A DNA stretch of 64,000 nt. It comes from JBDREC01 sp043820105 [NCBI: Pseudomonadota bacterium]. GTDB lineage: Bacteria > Bdellovibrionota_F > JAHFAK01. Position numbers and translations under genes: made by a program. Shown here piece by piece: positions 27,898 through 36,039 of this stretch (the first letter of the stretch is position 1; every line of letters begins with the position of its first letter). The DNA is taken from NCBI GenBank assembly GCA_043820105.1, contig JBDREC010000065.1:49969-113968 (forward strand). The letters are read 5' to 3'. The notes beneath the pieces were generated by a model, which worked only from the letters and a program-made list of their open reading frames with translations, made no database searches and was not told the DNA's origin.

Positions 27898-28137
27898 ATG
27901 TCTATTTCAATTGAACAAAAACAACAGATAATTAAGTTTGTTGCCTCCTTTGCAAAGGTTGAAGAATCTGCAATTGAAAATTCCATCACATTAAAAGACC
28001 TTCAGATAGACGAACTTGACTTAGTTCGTTTAACAATTGAGCTTGAAGAGATGCTTAATATTGAAATCTCTGAAGAAGAATTAAAAACAATTCGTACAAT
28101 AAAAGATATTCTCAGCCTGGTTAACACGAAATTCTAA
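27898..28137 (+). CDS. Acyl-carrier-protein-like protein lacking the phosphopantetheine serine
   Basis: 79 residues with the length and helix pattern of ACP (LKDLQIDELDLVRLTIELEEML... then ISEEELKTIRTIKDI). At the DSL site the modified serine is Glu39 (DEL; codon GAA at 28012-28014). Without that serine no 4'-phosphopantetheine arm can be attached, so it cannot carry acyl chains in the usual way. It starts six bases after rpmF without its own ribosome site, so it depends on coupling. It sits where acpP is found in the conserved rpmF...acpP-fabF-rpiB-glyA order, yet the surrounding fab genes are gone. It could be a relic or a recruited regulatory ACP. Confidence 0.8.
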   Translation: MSISIEQKQQIIKFVASFAKVEESAIENSITLKDLQIDELDLVRLTIELEEMLNIEISEEELKTIRTIKDILSLVNTKF

Positions 28138-28156
28138 CATTATATAAGGATTAACA

Positions 28157-28618
28157 ATGAAGCTATCAATAGCCTCTGATCATGGTGGATATATTTTAAA
28201 AAATAAAATACTTCTACATCTAAAAAACAAGGGTATTGAAATAATAGACTTTGGAGTAAATTGTGCTGATTCTGCACATTATCCTAATCTTGGGGAAAAG
28301 GTTTCTTTAAATGTTAGCCAAAAAAAAACAGACCTCGGAATTTTAGTCTGTGGAACAGGCATTGGAATGTCCATTGTTGCAAACAAATTCCCTGGTATTA
28401 GAGCAGCCTTAGTACACAACAAATTCACAGCAGAAATGACCAAAGCCCACAACAATGCAAATATCCTTGTCCTAGGTGGAAGAGTTTTTGACAGTGAAGA
28501 CAAAATGCAAGAAGCACTTGAGATAGTTGACATTTGGCTTGAAACAAACTTTGAAGGCGGAAGACACCAAGAACGTTTAGATATGATTACAAAAATTGAA
28601 AACAATAATTTCAAATAG
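28157..28618 (+). CDS. rpiB: Ribose-5-phosphate isomerase B
   Basis: 153 residues of the RpiB/LacAB fold. SIASDHGGY at the N-terminus binds the substrate, LVCGTGIGMSIVANK holds the catalytic cysteine and anion loop, and HNNANILVLGGR closes the site. It interconverts ribulose-5-phosphate and ribose-5-phosphate. AAGGA lies before the ATG. A heptamer array follows its stop and separates it from glyA. Confidence 0.93.
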   Translation: MKLSIASDHGGYILKNKILLHLKNKGIEIIDFGVNCADSAHYPNLGEKVSLNVSQKKTDLGILVCGTGIGMSIVANKFPGIRAALVHNKFTAEMTKAHNNANILVLGGRVFDSEDKMQEALEIVDIWLETNFEGGRHQERLDMITKIENNNFK

Positions 28619-28715
28619 AGTTGTAAATCGTATGTTGTAAGTGTTAACCTATTCTCACCGTACGCCGTACGCTGTAAGCAACTTACCACTTACCACTTAC
28701 CACTTACCACTCATA
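28619..28715. repeat. Composite heptamer array between rpiB and glyA
   Basis: The left block is GTTGTAA ATCGTAT GTTGTAA GTGTTAA, the middle CCGTACG CCGTACG CTGTAAG, and the right CAACTTA followed by CCACTTA units. Left and right are loosely reverse complementary. It begins immediately after the rpiB stop codon and ends about 15 bp before the glyA start. Confidence 0.8.
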
Positions 28716-28728
28716 AATGGAGTAAACA

Positions 28729-29991
28729 ATGAACAACTTAAAAATACAAGACGAAGCGATTTTTGCTTCAGTCAGAAATGAATACTTGAGACAAAGAAAT
28801 GGTCTTGAATTAATAGCTAGTGAAAATTTTGTTTCTCTAGCTGTCCTTGAAGCTCAAGGTTCAATATTAACAAATAAATACGCAGAAGGCTATCCAAAGA
28901 AAAGATATTATGGCGGTTGCAAATATGTTGATGTAGCAGAAGAAATTGCTTGTGAAAGAGCTAAAGAAATTTTTGGCTGCGAATATGTAAATGTGCAACC
29001 TCATTCAGGATCTCAAGCTAATATGGCTGCTTACTTTTCAGTAATTAATCCTGGAGATACTGTTTTAGCGATGAACCTTGCTCATGGCGGTCACTTAACT
29101 CATGGCTCACCAGTTAATTTTTCTGGCAAATTATTCAATATTGTTCCTTACGGTGTAGAAGAAGAAACAGGCTGCATTGACTATGATAATTTAAGAAAAC
29201 TAGCACTTGAACATAAACCACAAATGATTCTTGCTGGCTTTTCCGCTTATCCAAGGCACTTAGATTTTGCAAAATATAGAGAAATCGCTGATGAAGTTGG
29301 AGCAGTTCTACTTGCTGATGTAGCACATCCAGCTGGTTTAATTGCAGCAAAACAATATCCAGATCCAATACCTTATTGTGATGTTGTGACAACAACCACT
29401 CACAAAACACTTCGTGGCCCAAGAGGCGGCATGATAATGGCAAAAGAAAAATATGCAAAAGCCATACAATCAAATGTTTTTCCAGGCTGCCAAGGTGGAC
29501 CACTCATGCACGTGATAGCTGCTAAAGCTGTGGCCTTTGGCGAAGCTTTAAAACCAGATTTTGTAGATTATCAAAAGCAAGTAATATCCAATGCGAAAGC
29601 CCTAGGTGAAGAACTTGTTAACTTAGGCTTTAAGCTAGTTTCAGGTGGCACAGATTGCCACTTAATGCTTGTTGACCTATCTTCAAAAGGCGTTACAGGC
29701 AAATTAGCAGAAAAAGCCCTTGATAAAGCTAAAATCACAGTTAACAAAAATATGGTTCCATTTGACAAAGAAAAACCATTTATAACAAGCGGCATCAGAA
29801 TTGGAACTCCAGCTGTTACAACAAGAGGCATGAGAGAAACAGAAATGAAGCTTATAGCTTCCTTAATTAATGACGTTGTAATGGATCCTGAAAATGAGGC
29901 AGTAATTGAATCAACAAAAAACAAAGTCATAAACCTATGCAAGTCATTTCCTCTATACCCAGAATTGAAAGAAGTTTATTCTAAAGAATAA
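28729..29991 (+). CDS. glyA: Serine hydroxymethyltransferase
   Basis: 420 residues, typical length. N-terminal LIASENFVS and [13 protein letters not shown], the PLP lysine in [14 protein letters not shown], and C-terminal [15 protein letters not shown] are all intact. It converts serine and tetrahydrofolate to glycine and 5,10-methylene-THF. GGAG precedes the ATG. It closes the rpmF-rpiB-glyA gene order known from deltaproteobacteria. Confidence 0.97.
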   Translation: MNNLKIQDEAIFASVRNEYLRQRNGLELIASENFVSLAVLEAQGSILTNKYAEGYPKKRYYGGCKYVDVAEEIACERAKEIFGCEYVNVQPHSGSQANMAAYFSVINPGDTVLAMNLAHGGHLTHGSPVNFSGKLFNIVPYGVEEETGCIDYDNLRKLALEHKPQMILAGFSAYPRHLDFAKYREIADEVGAVLLADVAHPAGLIAAKQYPDPIPYCDVVTTTTHKTLRGPRGGMIMAKEKYAKAIQSNVFPGCQGGPLMHVIAAKAVAFGEALKPDFVDYQKQVISNAKALGEELVNLGFKLVSGGTDCHLMLVDLSSKGVTGKLAEKALDKAKITVNKNMVPFDKEKPFITSGIRIGTPAVTTRGMRETEMKLIASLINDVVMDPENEAVIESTKNKVINLCKSFPLYPELKEVYSKE

Positions 29992-30072
29992 GATACACAT
30001 GAGTACACGCAAAGTATTTTATAAGAAAAGAAAAGCAAGAGTGAGAGTTTGCATAATATTTATTAGAAATAA

Positions 30073-31137
30073 TTAGAAAAGAATAAACAGAAAAATATAA
30101 ATTGGAGTTAGACAAAAGCCTGTAACTAGTGGAATTGAAAAATTATCATCAAACTTCCATGGAATCATTTCAGCTACTGCACCAATTACACCAGCAATCA
30201 ATGAAAAAGCTAAAACTGAAATTGGTTTGGTTGGATAAATTGCAATAAGCACAAAAATGGAAATTAGAGTGCAAGCTAAGAAGCAGCCAAAACTGCCTTC
30301 TAAGGATTTTCCCCAATGCATTTTTGTTTGACCATATTTAATGCCAACAGCTGAAGCTATTGGATCACCTGCTGCTAAGAAAAGAATTGAAAGGGCAGCA
30401 ACTACCTTTGGAAAAACAATTATGGCGAGTAAAGAGCTCATCATAAAATAGCATGTTGTGCTCATTTTATTTTTTTCAAACTCGCGCATCAGTTTTCCAA
30501 AATCCTTCATAAATCTTTTGTTTAAGGCTGGATGCTTAAGTCTCATATAATCATAGAAAATTGTAATAAATGTTATTGGCCCAAGAATTAAAACAGCTTC
30601 AAGCTTAGTTAAACTAAAAAGCCAAAATGGTAAGACTATGGCCAAGCCGCCAGTAAAATGAAAGATTTTTCTCTCAATGTGCATGTCGTGTTTTAGCTTT
30701 GTAGGAGCATTTGGATCTGATATAAATCTATCAGAATAAGGCAAAGCTTCTAAAGAATGCATATGCCTTTCCAATAATGAAGCAATGTCGTGTTTCAGTT
30801 TGTTTACATTATCATGTAGATTTGAAGAAATATGACCCCTTGTTTCATCACTTGACATGCTTTCTTTAAAACTTTTATAAATGTTTTTAAAAGAATCCTG
30901 AAGATCTGAAAATTCACCTTTGATGTTGCTTGGCATATGCTCAGAAACATCTTCAATCCTGGTCATCAAAGATTTTTTTTCTTTAATAATATAATCCTTA
31001 AGTGGCGCAATCTCTGGTGATGATTTTTCCTTTACCTTAACATAATATTCTTTGATTTTTTCTTCAAGGTTATCAAACTTACTAACAATTTTGCTTTTTT
31101 CAGCCTTGATAAACTCTGCACTATTGTGATTTGACAT
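30073..31137 (-). CDS. Dolichol/phytol/diacylglycerol kinase-like membrane protein with N-terminal coiled coil
   Basis: 354 residues. The first ~130 are hydrophilic, Lys/Glu-rich and predicted helical (coiled coil). The rest has six to seven membrane helices with the CTP-dependent lipid-kinase signature: ERKIFHFTGG at the start, GDPIASAVGIKYG, WGKSLEGSFG, and AEMIPWKFDDNFSIPL near the end. Relatives (SEC59, DGK1, VTE5) phosphorylate isoprenoid alcohols or diacylglycerol in the membrane. The cytoplasmic helical domain is not part of the usual bacterial form. AAGGT lies eight bases before the ATG. Substrate unknown. Confidence 0.72.
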   Translation of the reverse strand: MSNHNSAEFIKAEKSKIVSKFDNLEEKIKEYYVKVKEKSSPEIAPLKDYIIKEKKSLMTRIEDVSEHMPSNIKGEFSDLQDSFKNIYKSFKESMSSDETRGHISSNLHDNVNKLKHDIASLLERHMHSLEALPYSDRFISDPNAPTKLKHDMHIERKIFHFTGGLAIVLPFWLFSLTKLEAVLILGPITFITIFYDYMRLKHPALNKRFMKDFGKLMREFEKNKMSTTCYFMMSSLLAIIVFPKVVAALSILFLAAGDPIASAVGIKYGQTKMHWGKSLEGSFGCFLACTLISIFVLIAIYPTKPISVLAFSLIAGVIGAVAEMIPWKFDDNFSIPLVTGFCLTPIYIFLFILF

Positions 31138-31394
31138 ATAAATACCTTAAAAGTTAAATTAAACTACCCCTAAATAGACGCAAATTTATAACACAGCATA
31201 TTTACCAATGCAAGCATTAAAATTCCACCGAAACGCATCGCGTCACGTCTAAAACAGGCTATTTGTCTGATTTCAAAGAGCAATCAGCTGCTTTTATCGA
31301 ATCTTGCTCTTTTTAGAGGCACATAAAAAACTTAAGATTTTGCTTGTGTTTTTAAGCAATTTAAAAAAAAACTATAAAAAAAATGAGATGTCAA
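31138..31394. other. Intergenic stretch upstream of the lipid kinase gene
   Basis: About 260 bp between divergent genes. It holds a GC-richer patch (CCGAAACGCATCGCGTCACG at about 31228) and a CAAAGAGCAATC...GATTCTTGCTC-type segment, but no convincing terminator, ORF or RNA fold. It leads directly into the repeat array that starts near 31395. Confidence 0.35.
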
Positions 31395-31562
31395 ATGATA
31401 AACTGTATGTTGTAAGTTGTAGATCTGGATACTAGATATTAGATACTAGATACTAGATACTAGATGCTTGATAAGCAATGGTTTCTTTAGACTTTCAAAT
31501 ATCAAGGATCGAGCATCTAGCATCGAGTTTTACCACTTACAGCCTACCACTTACAACTTAAT
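31395..31562. repeat. Nested (two-layer) heptamer inverted array
   Basis: The outer left arm has TGTATGTTGTAAGTTGT. The inner left arm has GATACTA GATATTA GATACTA GATACTA GATACTA GATGCTT (31428-31469). After a loop come the inner right words GGATC GAGCATC TAGCATC GAG, then the outer right words ACCACTT ACAGCCT ACCACTT ACAACTT. Inner pairs with inner and outer with outer. It ends six bases before the FkbM-type gene. Confidence 0.75.
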
Positions 31563-31567
31563 AAAAA

Positions 31568-32284
31568 ATGATAAAAAAAATATTCAAGTACTTAGGCCTT
31601 GATATCCAAAGAGCAAATCGAACTCTTGATAATGAAAGCTCACTTAAAGGCGCCTTCAAAAGAATCCAAGATCAAAACATAAACTTTTCTACAATTATTG
31701 ACATTGGAGCATCAACAGGCTCTTGGTCAATAAAAGCTTATGATTTTTTTCCTAAAGCTAAGTATTTCCTTGTTGAAGCTCAAAATAGCCATGAAAAACA
31801 TTTAAAGAAAAATAAAAAGAACTTTGGTTTTGAATATGAAATAACAGCTGCTGGTGATTATGAAGGAAATATTTACTTTGATACGACGAGCTTACTTGGA
31901 GGAAGAGCCTATAAAGAAAAACCAGATCTTACAAAAACAGTTTCAGTTCCAATCAACACAATTGATAATTTAATAAATAAAAATAATCTAAAACCACCAT
32001 TTTTAATCAAATTAGATACTCACGGTTTTGAAGTACCAATTCTAGATGGTTGCAATAATGCACTTGAGCAAACCGAAATTCTTATAATAGAAGTTTATAA
32101 TTTTCATCTCTCAGAAGGAGCTCTGCGCTTTAATGAAATGATAGGATATTTAGAAAAAAAAGGATTTCACGTATGGGATGTTATTGATGTAATGAGAAGA
32201 CCTGGTGATAATGTCTTGTGGCAAATGGACATGCTCTTTGCACGATCTGACAGAAAAGAGTTTTCTAAAAACACTTTTGAATAA
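31568..32284 (+). CDS. FkbM-family SAM-dependent methyltransferase
   Basis: 238 residues. The SAM-binding motif I is IIDIGASTGSWS, followed by YFLVEAQ (acidic residue binding the ribose). FLIKLDTHGFEVPILDG is the family hallmark. FkbM enzymes O-methylate sugars and other small molecules. No ribosome site is visible; the start is six bases after a heptamer array. An MFS transporter gene follows by 25 bp, so the pair may modify and export or import a metabolite. Confidence 0.8.
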   Translation: MIKKIFKYLGLDIQRANRTLDNESSLKGAFKRIQDQNINFSTIIDIGASTGSWSIKAYDFFPKAKYFLVEAQNSHEKHLKKNKKNFGFEYEITAAGDYEGNIYFDTTSLLGGRAYKEKPDLTKTVSVPINTIDNLINKNNLKPPFLIKLDTHGFEVPILDGCNNALEQTEILIIEVYNFHLSEGALRFNEMIGYLEKKGFHVWDVIDVMRRPGDNVLWQMDMLFARSDRKEFSKNTFE

Positions 32285-32309
32285 TTTTTTGTTCTGATTA
32301 AAACACTTT

Positions 32310-33533
32310 ATGAATATAATAAATAAAATATTTAGCACATATAAAAAGGCATATATAGGTTTGCCAATACAAGCCTGGTACATCGCAGTAGTTGCATTCG
32401 TTAACTACTCCGGAGCAATGGTCCATTTTTTCTTGGCCCTATATTTAACACAAAAATTTAATTTCACAACAGCTCAAGCAGGTTTTGCAGTTGGAATGTG
32501 GGGGTTTGGCGCATTATTTGGCTCTATCACAGGAGGTCGATTAGCAGATTTAATTGGCTCGTACAACACCTTAAAACTCTGTCTTCTCGGAGAAGGCATA
32601 AATATCCTGATCCTTGGCAATGTAAGCTCACACTCCATGATCTTAGCATTTATTTTTCTTGTTGGTTTTTTTCATTCCTTTGGCTTTCCATCTGCATCAA
32701 CAGCATTTGCTCAAATCTGTCCAAAAGATAAACAAAGCCAAGGATATGCTCTTTTGAGATTAGCAGTAAACCTGGGCATGTCTATTGGTCCTGCAATTGG
32801 TGGTTTTTTAATTCTTATCAATTATAAGCTAATTTTCTATATAGACGGGTTAACTTGCATTTCAGCATTTTTTGTCTTTACAATAATAACAATAAAATAT
32901 CCCAATAATTTAAAAGTAAAAAAAGAAACTAACATTAAAGGTCCTAATATTACACCACTCAAGGATGTATATTTTTTAAAAATCCTTGGTCTAATATTCT
33001 TTATTGATTTAGTTTTCGCACAGTTATTTAGTACACTTCCCCTATATTTCAAAAACATCTATCATTTAAAAGAAAATTTTATTGGCCTATCCATTTCCAT
33101 TAACACAATTATAATTGTTATGTTTGAAATGATCTTAATTAGCAGTATCACCAAATTCTCAAAAACTAAAGTTGCTGCCATTGGTTCCTTTTTAGTTTGT
33201 TTTGGTTATTTTGCCCTGCCTTTTGGCCATGGATTTATTTACGCTATTTCCACGGTTTTAATCTGGACGCTTGGTGAAATGCTTGCCTTTCCTACATTGA
33301 CAGCATTAACAGCCAGTATAGCTTCTGATAATGCAAAGGGAAAATACATGGGACTATATGCTTTTACTTTTTCTCTAGCATTTATGTTAGGACCATTTAT
33401 TGGAACTTTGATTTATTCTAAACTTAGTCCCAATATTTTGTGGTATAGCTGTGGCTTAATAGGCTTGTTTGTTTTTATTGGTTTTCATTTTATAAAAGAT
33501 TCGAATAAAAATAATAGCTCAACATCTAATTAA
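32310..33533 (+). CDS. MFS transporter (12-TM, DHA1-like)
   Basis: 407 residues with twelve hydrophobic segments in two halves of six. The loop 2-3 motif GGRLADLIGSYNTL matches MFS motif A. It is an inner-membrane secondary transporter, most like drug or sugar efflux permeases; substrate unknown. No clear Shine-Dalgarno before the ATG. Its 3' end overlaps the convergent 33526-33807 frame by 8 bp. Confidence 0.85.
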   Translation: MNIINKIFSTYKKAYIGLPIQAWYIAVVAFVNYSGAMVHFFLALYLTQKFNFTTAQAGFAVGMWGFGALFGSITGGRLADLIGSYNTLKLCLLGEGINILILGNVSSHSMILAFIFLVGFFHSFGFPSASTAFAQICPKDKQSQGYALLRLAVNLGMSIGPAIGGFLILINYKLIFYIDGLTCISAFFVFTIITIKYPNNLKVKKETNIKGPNITPLKDVYFLKILGLIFFIDLVFAQLFSTLPLYFKNIYHLKENFIGLSISINTIIIVMFEMILISSITKFSKTKVAAIGSFLVCFGYFALPFGHGFIYAISTVLIWTLGEMLAFPTLTALTASIASDNAKGKYMGLYAFTFSLAFMLGPFIGTLIYSKLSPNILWYSCGLIGLFVFIGFHFIKDSNKNNSSTSN

Positions 33534-33807
33534 TATGCATTATACGTTTTCTGCACATAAGCTTCGACAATATTTTCAATTGAGAGTATTCATTAGGATG
33601 AATTTCTTGTAAACGAGGATAAAAGTCATTTGTATTTCTAAGAAAGCTAAGCCACTTGAAAAACTCGTTTTTACTTTTATACTCAGATCTCATAAATATT
33701 TGGTCTAGCACTTCTAATGTATATTGCAAACTGAAAGCAGAGGAACTTAAAGTTAATTCTGACAGGTAAACCACTAGTTTGACTAGTGGACTCCGAATGT
33801 TTGACAA
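33526..33807 (-). CDS. Hypothetical protein, possibly a fragment
   Basis: 93-codon frame rich in Leu, Ser and Lys, with YKSKNEFFKWLSFLRN. Its ATG lies beside an 8-bp perfect hairpin (CCACTAGT/ACTAGTGG, 33771-33789) and has no ribosome site. It borders an eroded region and may be the tail of a decayed gene. I recognise no family. Confidence 0.3.
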   Translation of the reverse strand: MSNIRSPLVKLVVYLSELTLSSSAFSLQYTLEVLDQIFMRSEYKSKNEFFKWLSFLRNTNDFYPRLQEIHPNEYSQLKILSKLMCRKRIMHIN

Positions 33808-33828
33808 GTAGATTTAGTTGATTACCTT

Positions 33829-33852
33829 GGGCGTGGGCGTGCCCGTGAGCGT
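33829..33852. repeat. Hexamer array, left arm (GGGCGT)
   Basis: Four 6-bp words GGGCGT GGGCGT GCCCGT GAGCGT. Much richer in G/C than its surroundings. It is nearly the reverse complement of the array at 34025-34056, 170 bp away. Confidence 0.75.
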
Positions 33853-33879
33853 TACCGAAAACATTATTGGAAAAATACT

Positions 33880-33945
33880 ATGCAAGATTTATTTGATTAT
33901 GAAAAATTAGATATTTTCAAGGTATCGATTGAATGTTTCGGTTGA
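33880..33945 (+). pseudogene. Possible N-terminal remnant of a four-helix-bundle protein
   Basis: A 21-residue frame (MQDLFDYEKLDIFKVSIECF + Gly) resembles the start of the S23-like four-helix-bundle proteins (F..EKLDVYK.al..). It then hits a TGA, and nothing of the rest follows. GGAA precedes the ATG. A second short open stretch (about 33946-34062) runs into the hexamer array. The whole block lies between the two hexamer arrays and looks eroded. Confidence 0.25.
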
Positions 33946-34024
33946 ATTGTATACCACGAGCAGATAACTTTTAATAAGAATTATGTCTATATTGACAAAG
34001 ATGATAAAACAGTTGGAATAAAAT

Positions 34025-34056
34025 CGCTCACGCTCACGGGCACGCTCACGGGCACG
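34025..34056. repeat. Hexamer array, right arm (CGCTCA/CGGGCA)
   Basis: Words CGCTCA CGCTCA CGGGCA CGCTCA CGGGCA. The reverse complement (TGCCCG, TGAGCG) matches the left arm at 33829. Just beyond it are two short perfect hairpins, AGCCC-TTT-GGGCT (about 34065) and CTCCCGC-TTT-GCGGGAG (about 34095), without T-runs. Confidence 0.75.
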
Positions 34057-34119
34057 ATTTGACAGCCCTTTGGGCTGCTCACAGCTGTCAAGCCTCCCGC
34101 TTTGCGGGAGCGTTATGAT

Positions 34120-34614
34120 TTATCTCATAAATGGAAGTTTGATAGATTTCTGACACTCATCAATTTTGCCTAAATCATCTAAACTAATTAGCAATAACAT
34201 GCTTCTATTATCAGCTCTTACATTTCTTACCTCAATAGAAGTTTTTGTATAAACATCCGAATAAGATGTGATTTGATTTGCCTTGTTAATTGAAACAGGC
34301 CCAATAGAAGCTTGATAAAAAGATTCAACCTCAAATTGCTTTACACTAAAATCTAAAACAATCTCTAAAGGTGAATCAGAGATATCAGCCAATGCTTCAT
34401 TCATTTGTATGACTGCATTTTGGACCTTACATTCTATTTCAGATTTACCTTTAACATTAAAGGCATTTTCAATTAAAGATTCAAACAAACACTTAGAATA
34501 TACTGAATTCAATTGTCTTTTAAAGTCAGGTGAATCCCATTCTGCTCCGCTTGCAAAAGAACTAATGATAATAATCATGAAAAAACTTGCAATCAACCCC
34601 TGTCTAAATCTCAT
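34120..34614 (-). CDS. Secreted protein of unknown function
   Basis: 164 residues with a clear signal peptide (hydrophobic FFMIIIISSFASGA, cleavage probably after GA-E). The mature part is about 140 residues, mixed alpha/beta in character, with four cysteines that could form two disulfides. GAGGT lies five bases before the ATG. It stands alone between an eroded region and the REC-RAM regulator. No family recognised. Confidence 0.6.
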   Translation of the reverse strand: MRFRQGLIASFFMIIIISSFASGAEWDSPDFKRQLNSVYSKCLFESLIENAFNVKGKSEIECKVQNAVIQMNEALADISDSPLEIVLDFSVKQFEVESFYQASIGPVSINKANQITSYSDVYTKTSIEVRNVRADNRSMLLLISLDDLGKIDECQKSIKLPFMR

Positions 34615-34895
34615 ATCATACCTCGAAATATTAAATTTTCAATATGAGCAAGTAGTTTGCAAGAGATCAGCCAGACATCGCCATTGCGCTTACCCATTAA
34701 ATTACAATAAGTTGCGTAATCAAAAATAATCTTTTTATGTTAAATATACTAAGATTAAAGCTCAAATATTGATTAGCGAGATAAGCATGTCCCAATACCT
34801 GAACTTTTTCTTTACTTAAATTTTTTCTTGATATATAGGCATGAACGTTTATTAGTAAATTGATCATTTAAAGCAAAATTAAAAGGAGTTTTAAA

Positions 34896-35891
34896 ATGAG
34901 TAAACGAGTTTTGATCATAGATGATGAACCTGAAATCAGACGTAATATCACTTTCGGATTAACAGCTGAAGGTTATACCTGCGTAGCTTGCCCTGATGGC
35001 ATTTCAGCAATCCATGAATTAAACAGTGCTCGTGAAAAAGGCATTGGATATGATTTTTTAATCACCGATATTTTTATGCCAGATATTGATGGTTTAAAAA
35101 TTCTCAAAGTTATAAAAAATACTTATCCAAACCTTCCAACTCTAGTTATCACAGGCTTTGGCAATGAAGAATTCAAGCAAGAAGCACTTGATGAATTAAA
35201 CACAGGTTACCTGGATAAACCTTTTGAAATTGATGACTTAGTTCAAGAGCTCAACAAACTGGCAAAAGGTGCCACAACATTAAATCCAGAAGTTGATGCA
35301 AAAGTGGAACCAGGTGGAATCCGTGAATCTGTTAGTGCCTATTTAACAGTTAGGATAACTGATCCATCAAGGTCTCTGGATATTTACAATGAATTAAGCG
35401 AACTTGATGGTGTGCAAAGTTGTGATGCTGTTCGTGGTGATTTTGATATTATTTTATTAGCTCAAGCCACAAGTAATGCTGGAATTAATGATATCTTTGA
35501 AAGAGCAAAAAAAATCCAGGGTGTTGAGGTTGCTTCTTCTTCCCCAGTTGAAAGACCAAAACTAGATAGAGATGTTGATGAATTTATCTCAATCTACAAA
35601 AAAGCTGTAAAAATAGATGAAAACGCACAAAGTCCAACTTCAAAAACTGGTACAAACAGTTACATAATTGTTGATATTGATAAAGATGCTATCCAACAAA
35701 TATTCACAACAGTATTTTTTATTGATGATGTTATTTTTTGTGATGTTATAGATGAAGGAACAAAACTAGTTGGTTTAATCACAAATGTTGGAGCAGTTGG
35801 CAAAACTCATAGAGTTATTGAAAAACTGAATCTTATTGATGGAGTATTGAGAGTAAAGGAAATTAAGATAATTAAATTAATGGATGTATAA
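34896..35891 (+). CDS. Receiver domain fused to two Lrp/AsnC-type RAM ligand domains
   Basis: 331 residues. Residues 1-125 are a response-regulator receiver (DDE at 9-11, phospho-acceptor D58 in TDIFMPD, conserved Lys in YLDKPF). Residues about 145-220 fit a RAM (Lrp/AsnC C-terminal) domain: YLTVRITDPSRSLDIYNEL...GVQSCDAVRGDFDIILL. Residues about 255-330 resemble a second one (SYIIVDIDKDAIQQIF...). There is no DNA-binding HTH, so output is by binding proteins or ligand. AAGGAG precedes the ATG. It sits just before the NuoE/F/G-like genes and may control or sense their flux. Confidence 0.75.
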   Translation: MSKRVLIIDDEPEIRRNITFGLTAEGYTCVACPDGISAIHELNSAREKGIGYDFLITDIFMPDIDGLKILKVIKNTYPNLPTLVITGFGNEEFKQEALDELNTGYLDKPFEIDDLVQELNKLAKGATTLNPEVDAKVEPGGIRESVSAYLTVRITDPSRSLDIYNELSELDGVQSCDAVRGDFDIILLAQATSNAGINDIFERAKKIQGVEVASSSPVERPKLDRDVDEFISIYKKAVKIDENAQSPTSKTGTNSYIIVDIDKDAIQQIFTTVFFIDDVIFCDVIDEGTKLVGLITNVGAVGKTHRVIEKLNLIDGVLRVKEIKIIKLMDV

Positions 35892-35896
35892 AATAA

Positions 35897-35972
35897 ATTC
35901 TGTATTCAGTATACTGTATTCTGTATTCAGTTTTTTATTTAATCTGAATACTGTATACTAAATACTGAATAC
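35897..35972. repeat. Heptamer inverted array forming a 29-bp hairpin
   Basis: The left arm is ATTCTGT ATTCAGT ATACTGT ATTCTGT ATTCAG, the loop is 13 nt and T-rich, and the right arm is CTGAATA CTGTATA CTAAATA CTGAATA. Pairing the last 29 bases of the left arm with the right arm leaves 24 matches. It lies six bases after the REC-RAM gene and before the NuoE-like gene. Confidence 0.85.
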
Positions 35973-36039
35973 AAAAAGTGCTGATACATTGCAAACTACT
36001 TACCAAGTCATAGCTTAAAACTAATAAAGGATTTCAAAA

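Noticed and set aside
33771-33789. CCACTAGT-TTG-ACTAGTGG hairpin as a terminator
   Set aside because: Perfect 8-bp stem but no T-run on either strand and located beside a putative start codon.
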